Positions 23,773 through 33,200 of a DNA stretch of 64,000 bases are shown here, one piece after another. Both the position numbers and the translations under genes were made by a program. How positions within the stretch are numbered: position 1 is the first letter of the stretch; every line of letters begins with the position of its first letter. Below the pieces are notes generated by a model. It searched no databases and was not told the DNA's origin. It saw only the letters and a list, made by a program, of their open reading frames with translations. The DNA is from Acidovorax defluvii. GTDB taxonomy: Bacteria > Pseudomonadota > Gammaproteobacteria > Burkholderiales > Burkholderiaceae_C. The stretch covers positions 1 to 64,000 of the forward strand of contig QLTU01000001.1 of assembly GCA_003268905.1 (NCBI GenBank), in the 5' to 3' direction.

Positions 23773-25656
23773 ATGCACTCAACCACCGTCACCGTCCAAC
23801 AGATCTACCAGGACCGCCGCCAATACCGCGTGCCCTTCTACCAGCGGGCCTACGTGTGGAACCGCGAGGAGCAGTGGGGGCCGTTGTGGGAAGACATCCG
23901 CGACAAGGCCGAAGCGCGCATTCAGGACAACAAGCCGGTGCCGCACTTCATGGGTGCCGTGGTGCTGGAGCCGCAGAAGAAGCTGGGCTTGCTGGGTGTG
24001 GAGCGCCACCACATCATCGACGGGCAACAGCGACTCACCACCATGCAGTACGTGCTCACTGCCCTGTGCCACGTGCTGCGTGAAGCCGGGCAGACTGCGC
24101 TGCTCTCGGTGGTGGATGCCTGCCTCAACAACCCCAACCCCGAGACTATGGAGGACCGAGAGGTGGAGCGCTTCAAGCTCTGGCCCACCTTCCGCGATCG
24201 GCAGCAGTTCGTCAGCGCCATGACGGCGGCCAACTACGAGCAACTGCAGGAGCGCTTCGCAGACAGCTTCACCCGTCAAGGCACACTGCGCAAAATCGGC
24301 GCAGACCACCCGCCCGCGCTGGAGGCCATCTGCTACTTCAGAGAGGCTATGCAGGAGTGGGCTAAAAGTGACCGTGAGACACCTCCAGCACAACTCATGG
24401 CTGCTCTGGCCTCCGCCATCCTGACCGACTTGTCCATCGTGTGCATCTCGCTGGGAGAGGAGGATGATGCCCAGGTCATTTTTGAGACACTCAACGGCCG
24501 GGGGGCCGAACTGCATGCCACCGACCTGATCCGCAACTTCATCTTCATGCGTGCAGGTACCGACGCCGACCAGCTGTACAACAACCTGTGGTCTCAGTTT
24601 GAGGCACCGCTGTGGTCAGAGCCCCAAAAGCGCGGGCGCCTAAATAAGCCCCGGCTGGAGTGGTTTGTGCAAACAGCGGTGCAGGCGCAGACGGGCGAGG
24701 AAATAGACATCGGCCGCTTGTATGCCGGCTACCGCCGCTGCGTGGATGGCGAGCTGACGCTGCACAGCGCCGACGCGCAGCTGAATTTTTTGAACCGATA
24801 CGCCGAGCACTACAAGGGTCTGGCCACCGGGGTCGGCACAGCGCCCATCGCCGAGTTCGGCCGGCGCATTGCCGTTTGGGACGGGTCAGCCACACACGCC
24901 CTTGCACTCAACGTGGCGGCAGGCTCTCTGCCAGATGCCGACCAGCGCGCCATCTTTGACGCCATCGAGTCGTATCTCGTGCGGCGCACGGTCTGCGGGC
25001 TTTCGCGCAAGAACTACAACAAGGTCTTTGCTCTGCAGCTCAAGAAGCTGTTTGAGTCGGGTGCGGATGCCCGGGCTTTCAAGGACTTCCTAGGTGGACT
25101 GACTGGCGAAGCTTCGCGCTGGCCCAGGGACGACGAATTCAGAAAGCACTGGCTCAGCGCCGAGATCTACCCCGGGCGGCTGGACGCGGCCAAGTTGCGA
25201 GCCATGTTCCATCGCCTGGAAATAGCCATGCGCTCGGCCCGCACGGAGGAAAAGGTGGTTCTGAGTCTGGATGACATGGACATTGACCACATCCTGCCGC
25301 AGTCATGGGCTGAATACTGGCCGCTGGCGAACAGCATGGCGGTTTCTCAGCAGGAAGTCTCGGACGCCGTGCTGCTGTCGTACACAGCGACGCAGTTGAG
25401 CGAGAAGAGCCAGTTGATCGCCAATCGTCAGGCTTCGGTGCCGGTGTTCGGCAACCTCACGATGGTGCATTACGGAGTCAATCGCTCGGTGAAGAACCGG
25501 GAGTTTCAGGTGAAGCGCGACGCCTTCTTCGAGCACTCGAACCTGCAATTGAACAAGGCATTGATGGCAGCCGCCACCTGGGATGAAGCGACTATTGCTA
25601 GCCGCAGTGAACTCCTGTTCTCCCATGCGGTGAAAGTTTGGGGCGGACCAGCATGA
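23773..25656 (+). CDS. DUF262/DUF1524 protein, GmrSD-like type IV restriction enzyme
   Basis: A 627-aa protein joining both halves of the GmrSD family in one chain. The N-terminal DUF262 (GmrS-like, ParB-fold NTPase) has [10 protein letters not shown], the key DGQQRLTT motif at about residues 93-100, and [19 protein letters not shown]. The C-terminal DUF1524 (GmrD-like HNH nuclease) has [10 protein letters not shown] at about residues 499-508 and the later GNLTMV and N-rich segment. The family restricts DNA with modified (for example glucosylated hydroxymethyl) cytosines. Catalytic residues look intact, so unlike its neighbours this gene may still work. It starts 27 bp after the hsdR remnant with GGGAGAACC before ATG, and overlaps the GIY-YIG gene by ATGA. 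Confidence 0.88.
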   Translation: MHSTTVTVQQIYQDRRQYRVPFYQRAYVWNREEQWGPLWEDIRDKAEARIQDNKPVPHFMGAVVLEPQKKLGLLGVERHHIIDGQQRLTTMQYVLTALCHVLREAGQTALLSVVDACLNNPNPETMEDREVERFKLWPTFRDRQQFVSAMTAANYEQLQERFADSFTRQGTLRKIGADHPPALEAICYFREAMQEWAKSDRETPPAQLMAALASAILTDLSIVCISLGEEDDAQVIFETLNGRGAELHATDLIRNFIFMRAGTDADQLYNNLWSQFEAPLWSEPQKRGRLNKPRLEWFVQTAVQAQTGEEIDIGRLYAGYRRCVDGELTLHSADAQLNFLNRYAEHYKGLATGVGTAPIAEFGRRIAVWDGSATHALALNVAAGSLPDADQRAIFDAIESYLVRRTVCGLSRKNYNKVFALQLKKLFESGADARAFKDFLGGLTGEASRWPRDDEFRKHWLSAEIYPGRLDAAKLRAMFHRLEIAMRSARTEEKVVLSLDDMDIDHILPQSWAEYWPLANSMAVSQQEVSDAVLLSYTATQLSEKSQLIANRQASVPVFGNLTMVHYGVNRSVKNREFQVKRDAFFEHSNLQLNKALMAAATWDEATIASRSELLFSHAVKVWGGPA

Positions 25657-26692
25657 GTGGCACTACCCCTTTCTCCCTCCGAATCTTCGTAGCCGACGGC
25701 GACCCCGACGGCCTGCGCACCGTCGACAAGTCCAACTGGATCGGCAAGGCGCTGATGTTCCCGCGAGCGCTGCTGCCGCAGGTCAAGGCCCGGTCCGAGC
25801 TGGCGCACACCGGCGTGTACCTGCTGTGAGGAGCCTGCGCGGCAGAAGGAGCGTCGGCTGCAAAGCGGCTGCGGCGGTCCAGTTTTCACCGCCTTCTTGT
25901 CCCATAGCCGGGCTATGGGCCTGCGAATGCGGCAAAAACTGTCCTCGCCGGATCCGCTTTTCGCTTCGACGCCTTCTGCCGCACAGGCTCCACAGGCCGC
26001 GCCCGGACGGTGAGGGCGACATGCTCTACGTGGGCGAGGGCGACCCCATCCGCCCCCGGCTGGAGAGCCACTATGCGCAAAAGGATTTCTGGACCCGCGC
26101 CGTCGGCTTCACCACCACCACAGCCGGGCAGCTCAACAAGGCACATGCGCAGTTTCTGGAGTCGCGCCTCATGGCCCTGGCCCGGGCTGCCAAGCGCCTG
26201 CCGCTGGACAACGCCAACCAGCCCGCCGAGCCATCCCTGAGCGAGGCCGACCGGGCCGACATGGAAGTCTTTTTGGGCCACATGCTGGGCATGCTGCCGG
26301 TGCTGGGCATGCGTGCGTTTGAGCAAGCGCCCAAGGCCCCAGCCGCGAAGGCGGGCCCGGTGCTCACCTGTAAAGGTAAGGGTGTGCAAGCCACAGGCTA
26401 CGAAGCCAGCCAGGGCTTTGTGGTGCGTGCGGGTTCGCAAGCGGTGGCAGATACCGTGCCCAGCATGGCGCTGCATGTGCGCGGCATGTTTGACCTGCGG
26501 CAGGAGTTGATTGGCAATGGCGTGCTGGGCCTGCAGGGTGGGATCTACCAGTTCACGCAGGACTACAGCTTTAGTTCCCCCAGCACGGCAGCCGCCGTGG
26601 TGCTGGGCCGCAGCGCCAATGGGCGCATTGAGTGGAAGGCGGCGGATGGGCGCACGCTGAAAGAGCTGCAAGAGGCCGAAGCGGCGCAATAG
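25653..26692 (+). pseudogene. GIY-YIG nuclease / DUF4357 protein gene, interrupted by a palindromic insertion
   Basis: The 5' part (25653-25823: [35 protein letters not shown]) and the 3' part (from about 25996: RPDGEGDMLYVGEGDPIRPRLESHYAQKDFW) are the two halves of one GIY-YIG domain. Gly-Val-Tyr is the first motif and Leu-Tyr-Val-Gly the second. A DUF4357 domain (about codons 200-285; GKGVQATGYEASQGFVVRAGS) closes the protein. An insertion of about 172 bp splits the halves, bringing a TGA at 25827-25829 and a frame change. A frame from GTG-type starts at 25826 could express the 3' half. The gene overlaps the DUF262 gene by ATGA, so both were one operon. Confidence 0.83.
25824..25995. mobile_element. 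MITE-like palindromic insertion in the GIY-YIG gene
   Basis: The outer arms are imperfect inverted repeats: left GAGCCTGCGCGGCAGAAGG, right CCTTCTGCCGCACAGGCTC. A second inner pair reads AAAGCGGCTGCGGCGG against CCGGATCCGCTTTTCGC. At the centre is a perfect CCCATAGC-CGG-GCTATGGG hairpin. There is no coding capacity. The target duplication could not be defined. Confidence 0.75.
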
Positions 26693-26705
26693 GCCGTCTA
26701 CTACC

Positions 26706-26754
26706 ATTTTGATAGCTGCTTGCGCTTGATGCATAAGCGCTAGAGGCCATTTTT
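26706..26754 (-). repeat. CR1 dispersed repeat
   Basis: GATAGCTGCTTGCGCTTGAT then GCATAAGCGCTAGAGGCC. It lies between the GIY-YIG gene and the operator at 26790. Confidence 0.8.
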
Positions 26755-26789
26755 ACTCACAGCCTTGTCACTGATGTCAGATCAGCTTA

Positions 26790-26822
26790 TATTCAATATT
26801 CGCGATTTGCGAATATTGAATA
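26790..26822. promoter_or_regulatory. Perfect 14-bp palindromic operator
   Basis: Arms TATTCAATATTCGC and GCGAATATTGAATA with 5-bp spacer GATTT, ending 3 bp before the ATG at 26826. It occupies the place of the ribosome-binding site and probably the promoter, so a protein bound here should block expression. The downstream HTH protein is the obvious candidate repressor. Confidence 0.75.
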
Positions 26823-26825
26823 CCC

Positions 26826-27503
26826 ATGCAACTCAAGCCCCAAGACTTTCTGGTCGCCCTCAAGCTCGTCGCCTGGGGTGAGCAACGCTGGACGTATGCA
26901 CGGCTGGCGCAAGAGCTGGGCATCAGCGTGTCAGAGGCGCATGCCTGCATCAAGCGCGGGTTGTTGGCGGGGCTGTTGCTGGCTAACCGTGAGCCGCCAC
27001 CTGCTGCCAGCAAGGGTGGCCCTGATGCAAACCAGATGAGCAGTGATTTGGCCGCACAGGAGCCCATGGGCATTTACCGCGTAACCCGCAAGCGGGTGCG
27101 CCGTGCAGCCCTGCCGGATGATGCCGAGGCGGCAGCCGACAACCCGGTGCGCCCCCACACCCGCAACTTGGCGGAGTTTGCCTTGCATGGGGCCAAGTAC
27201 GCCTTCCCTGCCATCAAGCTGCCGCTGGCGGCCGGTGTGCCCACCAGCCACAGCGCGCCCGCCTTTGCCGGTGTGTTTGCGCCGGGCAGCACAGACTTTG
27301 TGTGGCCGCACCCCAACGGCACGGTGCGCGGCGTGGGCATAGAGCCGCTGCACCCTGCCGTGCCCTTTGCCGCCATGCAAGACGCCAAGTTGTACGAGCT
27401 GCTGGCGCTGTTTGACGCCCTGCGCGTGGGCAAGGCCCGCGAGCGGGGCATGGCGCTGGAGCGGCTGCAGGCGCTGATCGACCCAAGCCCACCCGAAAAC
27501 TAA
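26826..27503 (+). CDS. Putative HTH DNA-binding protein (225 aa)
   Basis: The N-terminal 60 residues look like a winged or MarR-like helix-turn-helix (DFLVALKLVAWGEQRWTYARLAQELGISVSEAHACIKRGLLAGLL). The rest, about residues 75-220, has no family I recognise; it contains GAKYAFPA and a Pro/Gly-rich stretch before a C-terminal helix. The gene starts 3 bp after a perfect palindrome and has no Shine-Dalgarno sequence, so its mRNA may be leaderless, and autorepression is likely. Similar genes are often found beside nucleotidyltransferase-like genes, as here. It might be the regulator of the MNT/HEPN pair 70 bp downstream. I read no enzymatic motif. Confidence 0.7.
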   Translation: MQLKPQDFLVALKLVAWGEQRWTYARLAQELGISVSEAHACIKRGLLAGLLLANREPPPAASKGGPDANQMSSDLAAQEPMGIYRVTRKRVRRAALPDDAEAAADNPVRPHTRNLAEFALHGAKYAFPAIKLPLAAGVPTSHSAPAFAGVFAPGSTDFVWPHPNGTVRGVGIEPLHPAVPFAAMQDAKLYELLALFDALRVGKARERGMALERLQALIDPSPPEN

Positions 27504-27543
27504 AGGACTCCCGTGTATGGCTAGCCGGATCGTTCTCAATTTT

Positions 27544-27557
27544 GCTTCATATGAAGC
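27544..27557. promoter_or_regulatory. Palindrome upstream of the MNT gene
   Basis: Perfect GCTTCATATGAAGC, followed at 27565-27570 by a further GCTTCA half-site, 15-30 bp before the ATG at 27573. Probably an operator for the wHTH-MNT protein. Confidence 0.6.
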
Positions 27558-27572
27558 TAAAATTGCTTCAAC

Positions 27573-28139
27573 ATGAGCTTGGCGCACTTTTTACTTGGGC
27601 AATCGCGATCAGCTGTCCTCAGCACGCTTTTTCTGCGACCGGAAGCCGCATTGCACGTGCGTGAGCTGGCCCGATTGACAGGCGTATCCCCCGGATCGCT
27701 GCATCGCGAGTTGCGCAACTTGGCCGCAATGGGGTTGCTGTTGCGCCAGGAAACAGGTCGTCAGGTGTACTACCGTGCCAACCCACAATGCCCGATCTAT
27801 GAAGAACTAACAGGCTTGTTGCGAAAGACGGCGGGGTTGGTAGACGTGATACGAGAGGCTCTTTTGCCCCTTGCGGACAAAGTGGAGATGGCTTTTGTGT
27901 ATGGCTCGATGGCGCGTGGAGAGGAGCATGCACACAGCGACGTAGACGTCATGCTGGTGGGGGATTTGGAGTTTTCTGAGGTCGTGCTGGCTTTGTCCGA
28001 CACCCAAACCACGTTGCGCCGTGAAGTCAATCCCACGGTGTTGTCGCGAGCGGAGTTCGAGGACAAGCTTCTGCAATCGGATAGCTTCGTGGCGCAAGTG
28101 TGGCGCGGAAGCAAGTTGTGGGTGATGGGGGAGCCATGA
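27573..28139 (+). CDS. wHTH-fused minimal nucleotidyltransferase (MNT, MntA-like antitoxin)
   Basis: A 188-aa fusion. Residues 1-75 are an ArsR-like winged helix (LFLRPEAALHVRELARLTGVSPGSLHRELRNLAAMGLL, wing RQVYYRAN). Residues 85-180 are a DNA-polymerase-beta-type nucleotidyltransferase: VYGSMARGEEHAHSDVDVMLVG is the GSx10DxD motif with both metal aspartates. In MntA/HepT pairs such an enzyme adenylylates and so silences the HEPN toxin. The next gene is HEPN-like and overlaps by ATGA, so the pair fits that model. The extra HTH suggests the protein also binds the palindrome at 27544. Confidence 0.85.
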   Translation: MSLAHFLLGQSRSAVLSTLFLRPEAALHVRELARLTGVSPGSLHRELRNLAAMGLLLRQETGRQVYYRANPQCPIYEELTGLLRKTAGLVDVIREALLPLADKVEMAFVYGSMARGEEHAHSDVDVMLVGDLEFSEVVLALSDTQTTLRREVNPTVLSRAEFEDKLLQSDSFVAQVWRGSKLWVMGEP

Positions 28140-28588
28140 GTCTGGAAAACCTCCTCAAAATAAATCAACTACAGCGCCACGCCGCCACCGCAGAAGAGGT
28201 GCAGCGTTTGCTTGCCGCCGCCAATCGAAATCTGGCCGACAGCGCAGTAGCGGGCCTGAGTGAGGAAACGCGGTTTGACGCAGCCTATAAAGCCATCATG
28301 CAATGCGCGATGATGGGGTTGATGGCCAACGGCTACAGGCCATCGACGACAACACCGGGCCACCACCAAACCATGATTCAAACCTTGGGTTTGACCATGG
28401 GGGTTGGCAAAGAAGTTTGGATTGTTCTCGACTCGCTGCGAAAGAAGCGCAATCTCAACGACTATTCGGGTGATTTGATTGAGCCTGCAGCAGTGCGTAA
28501 TTGCATTAGCCAGGCCCAATTCCTTTTGACCCATACACATCAGTGGCTCAGCGAACACCGGCCTGAACTACTACGTAAACACCCATGA
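28136..28588 (+). CDS. HEPN-like protein, partner of the MNT protein
   Basis: A 150-aa all-helical protein with HEPN features: DAAYKAIMQCAMMGLMANGYRPSTTTPGHHQTMIQTL and then RKKRNLNDY at residues 102-110. HEPN ribonucleases carry R-x4-6-H before Y; here the His position is Asn108, so either it belongs to a non-catalytic subfamily or the toxin is inactivated. The ATG lies inside the end of the MNT gene (ATGA). Its own stop overlaps the hsdM start (ATGA again), so all three genes are translationally coupled. If active, it would be an RNA-cutting toxin released by infection or stress. Confidence 0.75.
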   Translation: MSLENLLKINQLQRHAATAEEVQRLLAAANRNLADSAVAGLSEETRFDAAYKAIMQCAMMGLMANGYRPSTTTPGHHQTMIQTLGLTMGVGKEVWIVLDSLRKKRNLNDYSGDLIEPAAVRNCISQAQFLLTHTHQWLSEHRPELLRKHP

Positions 28589-30149
28589 ACACCACCACCA
28601 ACACCCTCGTCCAGAAGCTCTGGAACTACTGCAACGTGCTGCGCGACGACGGCATGAGCTATGGCGACTATGTGGAGCAGCTGACGTACCTGCTGTTCCT
28701 CAAGATGGCCGACGAGCGCAGCGCACCGCCGTACAACCAGCCCAGCATCGTGCCCGCAGCCTATGCCTGGCCCACGCTGCTGGCCAAAGACGGCGACGAG
28801 CTGTTTGACCACTACCGCCACGCGCTGGAAAAGCTGGGCCAAGAAAAAGGCACGCTGGGCCTGATTTTTGGCAAGGCGCAAAACAAATTCCAAGACCCGG
28901 CCAAGCTGCGCCGTGTGATCGTGGATTTGATTGGCGCCGAAACCTGGACGATTCTGGGCGCCGACGTAAAGGGCGATGCCTATGAGGGCCTGCTGGAGAA
29001 AAACGCGCAAGACACCAAGAGCGGCGCAGGCCAGTACTTCACGCCACGCGCACTCATCCAGGCCATGGTGGACTGCATCGCCCCGCAGCCCGGCGAGCGC
29101 ATCACCGACCCGGCCTGTGGCACGGGCGGTTTCTTGTTTACCGCGCACAACTACATCACGGCGCATAACAAGAGCCTGACGCGCGACCAGCTCAGGCACC
29201 TGAAGGAAAAGGCCTTCACCGGCTACGAGCTGGTGCAAGGCACCGCCCGCGTGTGCGCCATGGTCAAGCCGCACCAGCGGCTTGGACGGCCAGAGGCCGC
29301 CCGCAGGGGCGCGACCGGCAGGGCACGATCAACATGATGCTGCACGGCATTGGCTCTGAAAAATCCGTGCCCGTGGTGGTGGGCGATGCGCTGGCGGCTG
29401 ACCCTGGAGAGCGCTTTGAAGTGGTGCTGGCCAACCCGCCCTTTGGCAAGAAGAGCAGCACCGTCATCGTGGGTGAAGACGGCCGCACCAGCACCGAGAA
29501 AGACACCATTGAGCGCGACGACTTCGGGGCCACCACCAGCAACAAGCAGCTCAACTTTGTGCAGCACATCAAGACGCTGCTCACCACCCACGGCCGCGCG
29601 GCGGTGGTCTTGCCCGACAACGTGCTCTTTGAAGGCGGCGCGGGCGAAACCATCCGTAAAAAGCTGCTGCACGAGTGCGATGTGCACACCCTGCTGCGCC
29701 TGCCCACGGGCTTGTTTTATGCGCAGGGCGTCAAGGCCAATGTGCTGTTTTTTGAAAAGAAAGGCGCCAGTGAAACACCGTGGACCAAACAGCTGTGGAT
29801 TTATGACCTGCGCACCAACAAGCACTTCACGCTCAAGACCAACCCGCTCACGCGCACAGACTTGAACGAGTTTGTGGCGCTGTACCGGGCCGATAGTCGT
29901 CCGCAGCGGAAAGCCACTTGGTCGCCAGAAACACCTGACGGCCGTTGGCGCGCGTACAGCTACGACGAGCTGGTGGCGCGGGACAAGACCAGCCTGGACA
30001 TCTTCTGGCTCAAGGACGAATCACTGGCCGACAGTGACAACCTGCCCGCACCGGGCGTGATTGCGCGCGAGATTGTCGAAGACCTGCAGGCTGCGCTGGC
30101 GCAGTTCAGGCTGATTGCGGGCGACCTGGGGGAAGTGGTGGAGGAGTGA
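28585..30149 (+). pseudogene. hsdM: Type I DNA methyltransferase subunit hsdM, split by a 68-nt insertion
   Basis: HsdM methylates adenine in the recognition site with HsdS. The first part (28585-29262) has the N-terminal helical domain and the start of the methyltransferase: GQYFTPRALIQAMVDC and the SAM motif DPACGTGGFL. The second part (29331-30149) has the catalytic NPPFGKK motif, LPDNVLFEGG and the C-terminal helices. Between CGCCATG and AACATGATG lies a 68-nt insertion (29263-29330). Removing exactly these bases rejoins the frame and restores CAM-NMMLHGIG. As it stands the frame ends at 29335-29337. No hsdS follows; 30150-30235 is intergenic before hrpA. Confidence 0.87.
29263..29330 (+). 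mobile_element. 68-nt insertion in hsdM
   Basis: Begins with a perfect hairpin AAGCCGC-ACCA-GCGGCTT and continues as GC-rich sequence. There are no flanking duplications and no coding sense. It breaks the hsdM frame. Confidence 0.65.
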
Positions 30150-30235
30150 TGGAGAGGACAAAGGAGATGAAGCGGCAGGCATGCGCCCACCCTCCCCCAC
30201 TCCACAACGATCCGAGCTAATCCGCGCTGATCCGC

Positions 30236-33200
30236 TCAGCTCTGAATCTGCGCCCACAGCTTGTCCAGCCGCTTCACACTCACCGGCTGCGGCGTGCGCA
30301 GCTCTTGCGCGAAGAAGCTCACGCGCAATTCCTCCAGCAGCCAGCGCAGCTCCTGCATTCGCGCATCGACCGCGCCTTTGCGCTCGGCCACCAGGCGCCA
30401 GTAGCGCTGCTCTTGGGGGCGCAGTTCGGCAAGTTTGGCGGCGTCGCGGGCGGGGTCGGCGCGGTATTTGTCGAGCCGCAGCGTGATGGCCTTGAGGTAG
30501 CGGGCGTAGTGGGCCAGTTGCGCCCAGGGGGCGGCCGCGATGAAGTTCTTGGGCATCAGGCGCTGCAACTGCTGCTGCGCGTCCGCCGTGGCCTCGGGGG
30601 CGTTTTTGGTGTCCTTGATCTTGCGGGCGGCGGCGGCGTATTCGGTGAGGATGGTGGCGGCCAGGCGCGCCACTTCGTTGGCGATCAGCGTGAGGCGGCC
30701 CCGGCCCTCTTCGACGCGGCGCTTGAAGGCGTATTCGTCAGTGGGCAGCGGGTCGAGCAAGAAGGCGCGATCCAGCGCCACGTCGATGATCTGGGTGCGC
30801 AGCTCTTCTTGCGTGCCGCCGCCGGTGCCGTCTGCGTTGCGTCCCACCTGCATGTAGGCCACGGCCATTTTTTGCAGATCGGGGATGTTCTTTTCTAGGT
30901 ACTTGAGCGCGTCCTTGATCTGCAGCGCAAACAGGCGGCGCAGGCCCGCGCGGTGTTTGGCGGCGGCCACCTCGGGCTCGTCGAAAACCTCAATGGTGAC
31001 GGCGTCGCCGCCGTCGATGAGCGCCGGAAAGCCAATCAGCGTCTGGCCGGCCTTTTTGATTTCCATGAGCTCAGGCAGCTCGCCGAACGTCCAGGTGGTG
31101 TAGCGCTGGCCAGCGGGGGTTGAGGGGGCCGATGGCGTGGTGCTGGCTGGTTTGGCGGGCTGGGCAGGCTGAGCGCCACCTTTTACTCCTGTTTTAATAG
31201 CTGCTTGCGCTTTACCATCAAGCGCTTGAGGCACTTTTGACTCATATTTATCACTCTCTGCCGCCGCACCACCGAGCTTGAGCCCCGCCAGCGCCTGAAA
31301 AGCCCCGCGCGCCTTGGCGCCCCACTCGGCCTTGAGCGCACCCAGGTTGCGACCGTGGCCGAGCTGGCGGCCGTGTTCATCGACCACGCGGAAGTTCATG
31401 AACAGGTGCGGGCTGAGCATGTCGAGCTTGAAGTCGGCACGCTTTACGTCGAGCGAGGTTTCGTCGCGCACCTGCTTGAGCAGCACGTCGGTCAGGCTGC
31501 CCGTGCCAAAGCGCTCAGGTGTGCCCAGCAGCTCGGCCAGGCGCTTGGCTGACTCGGGCAGCGGCACAAAGCGGCTGCGCGGGCGCTGGGGCAGGCTTTT
31601 GAGCAGGGCCTGGATCTTGTCCTTGAGCATGCCGGGCACCAGCCATTCGCAGCGCTCGTCGCTCACCTGGTTGAGCACGAACAGTGGAATGGTCACGGTG
31701 ATGCCGTCACGTACATCCCCGGGTTCGTGCAGGTAGCTGGCGGCGCAGTCCACGCCGCCCAGACGCACGGTTTTGGGAAACGCGTTGGTGGTGATGCCTG
31801 CGGCCTCATGGCGCATCAGCTCGTCGCGGGTGAGCTTGAGTAGTTCTGGTTGTTTTTTGGACTCGTCGCGGTACCAGGCCTCAAAGCTGTGGCCGCTGCA
31901 CACATCCGGCGGCAGTTGCTGGTCATAAAAGGCGTAGATCAGTTCGTCGTCCACCAGCACATCCTGGCGGCGGGACTTGTGTTCCAGCTCTTCGACCTTG
32001 GCGATGAGCTTCTGGTTGGCGGCCAGAAACGGCAGCTTGGTCTCCCAGTTGCCGCCCACCAGCGCCTCGCGGATAAAGATCTCGCGCGCGGCATACGGGT
32101 CTACCTTGCCGAAGTTCACGCGGCGGTTGTTGTAGACCACGATGCCATACAGCGTGGCGCGCTCCAGCGCCACCACCTCGGCAGATTTTTTCTCCCAGTG
32201 CGGGTCGAGCAACTGCTTCTTGAGCAGATGGCCGCCCATCTGCTCCAGCCACTGCGGCTCGATGGCGGCAATGCCCCGGCCAAACAGGCGCGTGGTCTCG
32301 ACCAGCTCCGACGCAATGATCCAGCGGCCCGGCTTTTTGGAAAGGTGCGCGCCGGGGTGCTTGTAGAACTTGATGCCGCGCGCGCCCAGGTACCAGTCTT
32401 CCTCGTCGCTTTTGGCCCCCACGTTGCCCAGCAGGCCAGCCAGCATCGACAGGTGCAGTTGCTCGTAGCTGGCGGGCTGGGTGTTGATTTGCCACTTGTG
32501 CTCGGTCACCACCGTGAGCAGCTGGGTGTGGATGTCGCGCCACTCGCGCAGGCGGCGGATGCTGATGAAGTTCTGGCGCAGCAGTTGCTCGTATTGGCGG
32601 TTGCTCAGCTTGTGGGTGGGCGCGGGTGCCGCTGCGCTGGCCACGGCGGCCGCGGGCGTGGGTTGCGCGGCCGCCACCATGCGCTGGGTCACGGGCAAAT
32701 AGGCCTGCGACGGCGCCTTGTGGACGGCCATGGCCTTCTGCGCACGGGCCGATGGCAGGCTGGGCGCACCGCCCCGGGCCTCGTTGATCCACTTCCACAG
32801 CTTCAGGTAGCCGCTGAACTCGCTCTTGTCGTCGTCGAACTTGGCGTGCGCCTGGTCGGCCTGCTGCTGCGCCTCCATGGGGCGGTCGCGCACGTCTTGC
32901 ACACTGAGTGCACTGGCGATGACCAGCACCTCGTCGAGCGCCTTGCGGTCGCGCGCCTCGATGATCATGCGGCCCACGCGCGGGTCCAGCGGCAGGCGCG
33001 ACAGCTCCACGCCCATGGGCGTGAGTTCGTTGGCGTCGTCCACCGCGCCCAGCTCGGACAGCAGCTGGTAGCCGTCGGCAATCGCTCGGCCCGAGGGCGC
33101 CTCGATGAACGGGAACTGCGTCACATCGCCCAGGTGCAGCGACTTCATGCGCAGGATGACGCCCGCCAGCGAGCTGCGCAAAATTTCGGGGTCGGTAAAG

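Noticed and set aside
29253-30149. A separate second methyltransferase gene
   Set aside because: It is the 3' half of hsdM; removing the 68-nt insertion gives one continuous frame.
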